Part shown: one piece after another, positions 5,370 through 7,134 of the stretch
How the letters are laid out: each line of letters begins with the position of its first letter
Numbering within the stretch: the first letter of the stretch is position 1
Assembly (NCBI GenBank): GCA_900542555.1
Contig: UQNU01000073.1
Coordinates: 1-7,134, forward strand
Source of the DNA: an uncultured Collinsella sp.
GTDB taxonomy: Bacteria; Actinomycetota; Coriobacteriia; Coriobacteriales; Coriobacteriaceae
Length of the DNA stretch: 7,134 nucleotides
Reading direction: 5' to 3'
Notes under the pieces: generated by a model
What the model was told of the DNA's origin: nothing
What the model saw: the letters and a program-made list of their open reading frames with translations, nothing else
Databases searched by the model: none
Made by a program: the position numbers and the translations under genes

Positions 5370-7034
5370 CGTCTTGGTCTTGCCGAGAGTGCACAGAGCG
5401 AAATTACGGGCGTTGCCGATGAGCTCGCCGGTCGTCATCTGCAGTTCCGTCCCATGGGCGCGGCGGATGCCGAGGGCGCGAGCGCGCTAGAGGCTGCCTG
5501 CTTTGAAGGTGCCGGACACAAGGCGTGGACGCCGGGCATGTTCCTGTCCGAACTGGGCGAGGACGTCGCTGCGCCGCGTAGTTGGTGGGTGGCACACGAC
5601 GACGGCAAGCTGCTGGGCCTTGCCGGCGGTATGGTCGTGGACGGTGATGTGCAGATTCTGGATGTCGCCGTCGATCCGGCACATCGCCGCGAGGGCATTG
5701 CCCGCAAGCTGCTGTCGCACGTGAGCTATGATTTCCAGATGCTCGGCTGCACCACGGCTTCGCTCGAGGTCGAGGACGGTAACGAGGGGGCGATCGCGCT
5801 TTATAACGCTCTGGGCTTTACCGAGGCTGGCCGTCGCCGCGGCTACTACGGTGTCGGCAAGGATGCCATCGTCATGACGGCGCCGCTGCCCCTGGTGCTT
5901 CCGGTCGACAATGCTTCGCCCGAGCCGACGGCGGCAGAGCAGCGCGTATGGCCGCTGCCTGCGCCTGGGCGCTCCGAGGGGGAGCGTGCCGAAATTGAGC
6001 GCCGCCGCCTAGTGCTCGCTATCGAGAGTTCCTGCGACGAGACGGCCGTGGCGATTATCGATGCGGATGGCAATATGCTGGCCAACCAGGTGTCGACACA
6101 GATTGATTTTCATGCCCGCTTTGGCGGCGTGGTGCCCGAGATCGCCTCGCGCAAACACGTTGAGGTGATTGTGAGTGTCGTGGATGCGGCGCTCGAGGAT
6201 GCCGCAGCATCGCTTGGTCTTGAGGGTGGAGCCATTGCCCCCAGCGAGCTTGCCGCCGTGGGCGTGACACAGGGTCCGGGCCTGGTGGGCGCCCTCGTGG
6301 TGGGCGTTGCCTTTGCCAAAGGCTTTGCCTACGCTGCCGGTAAGCCGCTCGTATGCGTCAACCATCTGGAGGGGCACCTGTTTGCCAACTTGCTGGCGCA
6401 GCCTGACCTCAAGCCTCCGTTTATCTTTACGCTTGTCTCGGGCGGGCACACCATGCTCGTGCACGTAAAGGCATGGCGCGACTACGAGGTGCTCGGTGAG
6501 ACGCTCGACGACGCCGTGGGCGAGGCCTTCGACAAGGTGGCCAAGGCGTTGGGCCTGGGCTATCCCGGTGGCCCCATCATTTCCAAGCTGGCCGAGACAG
6601 GCAATCCCCGCGCGATTGATTTCCCCCGTGCGCTCAACAGCAGGGGAGACTATCGTTTCTCGCTTTCGGGCCTTAAAACGGCCGTGACGCTCTACATCGA
6701 GCAGGAGACCAAGGCCGGGCGCACGATTCACCTGCCCGATCTGGCAGCTTCGTTTGAGGCAGCTGTCTTTGACGTGCAGTACAAGAAGGCCAAAAACGCA
6801 TTGCACGCTACCGGATGCAAGGAGTATTGCATCGGCGGCGGTGTCTCGGCTAATCCGCATCTGCGCGAGATGATGATCAAGAAGCTCGGTCGTCAGGGGA
6901 TCCGCGTGACGGTGCCGCCCTTGTCTGCCTGCACCGATAACGCAGCCATGATCGCGGAGGTCGCCCGCCGTAAATTCGACCGAGGTGAAATCTCGCCGTT
7001 CGACGTCGACGCCGATCCAAACATGACGCTGTAG
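4650..7034 (+). CDS. tsaB-rimI-tsaD: TsaB-RimI-TsaD three-domain fusion: t6A synthesis plus ribosomal S18 N-acetyltransferase
   Basis: One 794-residue frame joins three proteins that are separate in most bacteria. TsaB (about 1-240) is the non-catalytic partner of TsaD. RimI (about 264-412) is a GNAT enzyme that acetylates the N-terminal alanine of ribosomal protein S18. TsaD (about 453-794) is the metal-dependent enzyme that transfers threonylcarbamoyl from TC-AMP to A37 of tRNA. All three domains look complete and keep their key residues (see the domain entries). Linkers of about 25 and 40 residues join them; the second is rich in Pro, Glu and Ala. I place the start at ATG 4650, inside the end of tsaE, because it fits the TsaB N-terminus. 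A TTG at 4632 in the same frame would add six residues of doubtful value. AAGG (4637-4640) is a modest ribosome binding site nine bases upstream. The reading frame is open throughout, so the fusion is real in this sequence. The TC-AMP maker TsaC is not in the window. Confidence 0.96.
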   Translation: MSLHNDNALVVALDTSTDMLACAASWIDGQTGETKLVSGDHMCRRHANVELVNTVDSVLAQAGMDRADVGSYVVGRGPGSFTGVRIGISTAKGLARGANVPLLGVSTLDACAWTAWKAGVRGKLGILADAMRGEVYPALYMLVDEGPERQFEREHVVKAAVALDEWRQAADWDQVQLTGDGLVRYGKLLGEDETARCVERDLWWPSGEGLLLAHAAGDSDPARVLPIYTRLSDAEENERKRLGLAESAQSEITGVADELAGRHLQFRPMGAADAEGASALEAACFEGAGHKAWTPGMFLSELGEDVAAPRSWWVAHDDGKLLGLAGGMVVDGDVQILDVAVDPAHRREGIARKLLSHVSYDFQMLGCTTASLEVEDGNEGAIALYNALGFTEAGRRRGYYGVGKDAIVMTAPLPLVLPVDNASPEPTAAEQRVWPLPAPGRSEGERAEIERRRLVLAIESSCDETAVAIIDADGNMLANQVSTQIDFHARFGGVVPEIASRKHVEVIVSVVDAALEDAAASLGLEGGAIAPSELAAVGVTQGPGLVGALVVGVAFAKGFAYAAGKPLVCVNHLEGHLFANLLAQPDLKPPFIFTLVSGGHTMLVHVKAWRDYEVLGETLDDAVGEAFDKVAKALGLGYPGGPIISKLAETGNPRAIDFPRALNSRGDYRFSLSGLKTAVTLYIEQETKAGRTIHLPDLAASFEAAVFDVQYKKAKNALHATGCKEYCIGGGVSANPHLREMMIKKLGRQGIRVTVPPLSACTDNAAMIAEVARRKFDRGEISPFDVDADPNMTL
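5439..5885 (+). other. rimI: RimI-type GNAT acetyltransferase domain of the fusion (residues 264-412)
   Basis: The domain opens with LQFRPM (264-269) and holds the acetyl-CoA loop RREGIA (346-351), which fits the R/Q-x-x-G-x-G/A pattern. LEVEDGN (372-378) with Glu373, ALYNALGF (383-390), the YY pair (399-400) and DAIVM (405-409) are characteristic of RimI. The catalytic Glu and Tyr of E. coli RimI appear to have counterparts in Glu373 and the YY pair; this alignment is from memory. Whether its target is S18 alone cannot be read from the sequence. Confidence 0.88.
6006..7034 (+). other. tsaD: TsaD domain of the fusion (residues 453-794)
   Basis: The domain begins with LAIESSCDET (456-465), the TsaD N-terminal signature. 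The metal-binding motif NHLEGH (571-576) supplies His572 and His576, and CTDNAAM (761-767) supplies Asp763. SGGHT (597-601), SLSGLKTA and IGGGVSAN are also conserved. At about 342 residues it matches stand-alone TsaD (also called Gcp or YgjD), so nothing has been lost in the fusion. Confidence 0.95.
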
Positions 7035-7045
7035 CTGGTACGGCG

Positions 7046-7067
7046 CGGTCCCCGGACGGAGGGGCCG
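7046..7067 (+). other. GC-rich hairpin just after the tsaD stop
   Basis: CGG-CCCC (7046-7053, with T7049 bulged) can pair with GGGG-CCG (7061-7067) around a seven-base loop. No T run follows, so it does not look like an intrinsic terminator on its own. It could protect the mRNA 3' end or cause pausing. Confidence 0.4.
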
Positions 7068-7096
7068 GATATAAGGTTTCCTGCTCTACAGTCCTG

Positions 7097-7134
7097 CGCA
7101 AGACGAAGGCCACATTAAGTGGCCTTCTTTGCGT
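7097..7134 (+). terminator. Probable intrinsic terminator of the operon
   Basis: GAAGGCCAC (7105-7113) and GTGGCCTTC (7119-7127) form a perfect nine-pair stem with loop ATTAA. The stem extends outward with CGCAA (7097-7101) to TTGCG (7129-7133) across a small internal loop. Only three T follow the inner stem (7128-7130) before GCGT, and the window ends there. The T tract is weak, so efficiency is uncertain. The near symmetry means it could also serve a converging gene. Confidence 0.72.

Noticed and set aside
4548..5438. Long open frame of 296 codons on the minus strand across tsaE and the fusion
   Set aside because: It lies opposite well-supported genes, shows no recognisable domain, and has the His/Arg/Ala-rich make-up typical of antisense frames in GC-rich DNA.
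6009..6860. Long minus-strand frame of 283 codons opposite the TsaD domain
   Set aside because: The + strand frame carries every TsaD motif; the antisense frame is a shadow without family features.
1..7134. Mobile element, CRISPR array or defence system
   Set aside because: There are no terminal inverted repeats, direct repeats with spacers, transposase or integrase frames, or composition breaks; all genes are core metabolic or information-processing genes.

Overview
The window reads as a stretch of core chromosome from a high-GC Gram-positive bacterium. Gene order, codon use and the fused TsaB-RimI-TsaD protein together suggest the class Coriobacteriia, and a Collinsella-like species is the best guess. 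This assignment is from memory of the families and was not searched. I see no phage, plasmid, transposon, CRISPR or tRNA/rRNA signal, and all six genes lie on the + strand.

Layout. Positions 1-69 are the tail of an upstream transcription unit that I cannot name; it has several potential hairpins. It is closed by a strong rho-independent terminator (70-101). A promoter region follows (about 116-181) with two candidate sigma-70-type promoters in tandem. Then comes one tightly packed run of genes with gaps of 0 to 12 bases or overlaps: acpS (211-750), bifunctional nnrE/nnrD (751-2367), alr (2370-3515), a family 4 uracil-DNA glycosylase (3524-4144), tsaE (4157-4663) and a 794-residue tsaB-rimI-tsaD fusion (4650-7034). 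After the last stop codon there are two hairpins, the second (7097-7134) probably the operon terminator, cut by the window edge. No gene-free stretch exceeds 210 bases.

How the genes fit together. The operon combines small housekeeping enzymes. AcpS arms acyl carrier protein for fatty acid synthesis, NnrE/NnrD repairs damaged NAD(P)H, Alr makes D-alanine for peptidoglycan, and the glycosylase removes uracil from DNA. TsaE, TsaB and TsaD carry out the last step of t6A37 tRNA modification, and RimI acetylates ribosomal protein S18. The order nnr ... alr - tsaE - tsaB - rimI - tsaD is familiar from other Actinobacteria such as mycobacteria, where the last three are separate genes. Here those three are one reading frame, and a uracil-DNA glycosylase gene sits between alr and tsaE.

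The most notable points are the triple fusion, an AcpS with a helical C-terminal tail and a Leu where the family has a conserved His, and an alanine racemase with Ala at the usual carbamylated-lysine position. I do not see evidence of a wholly new system.
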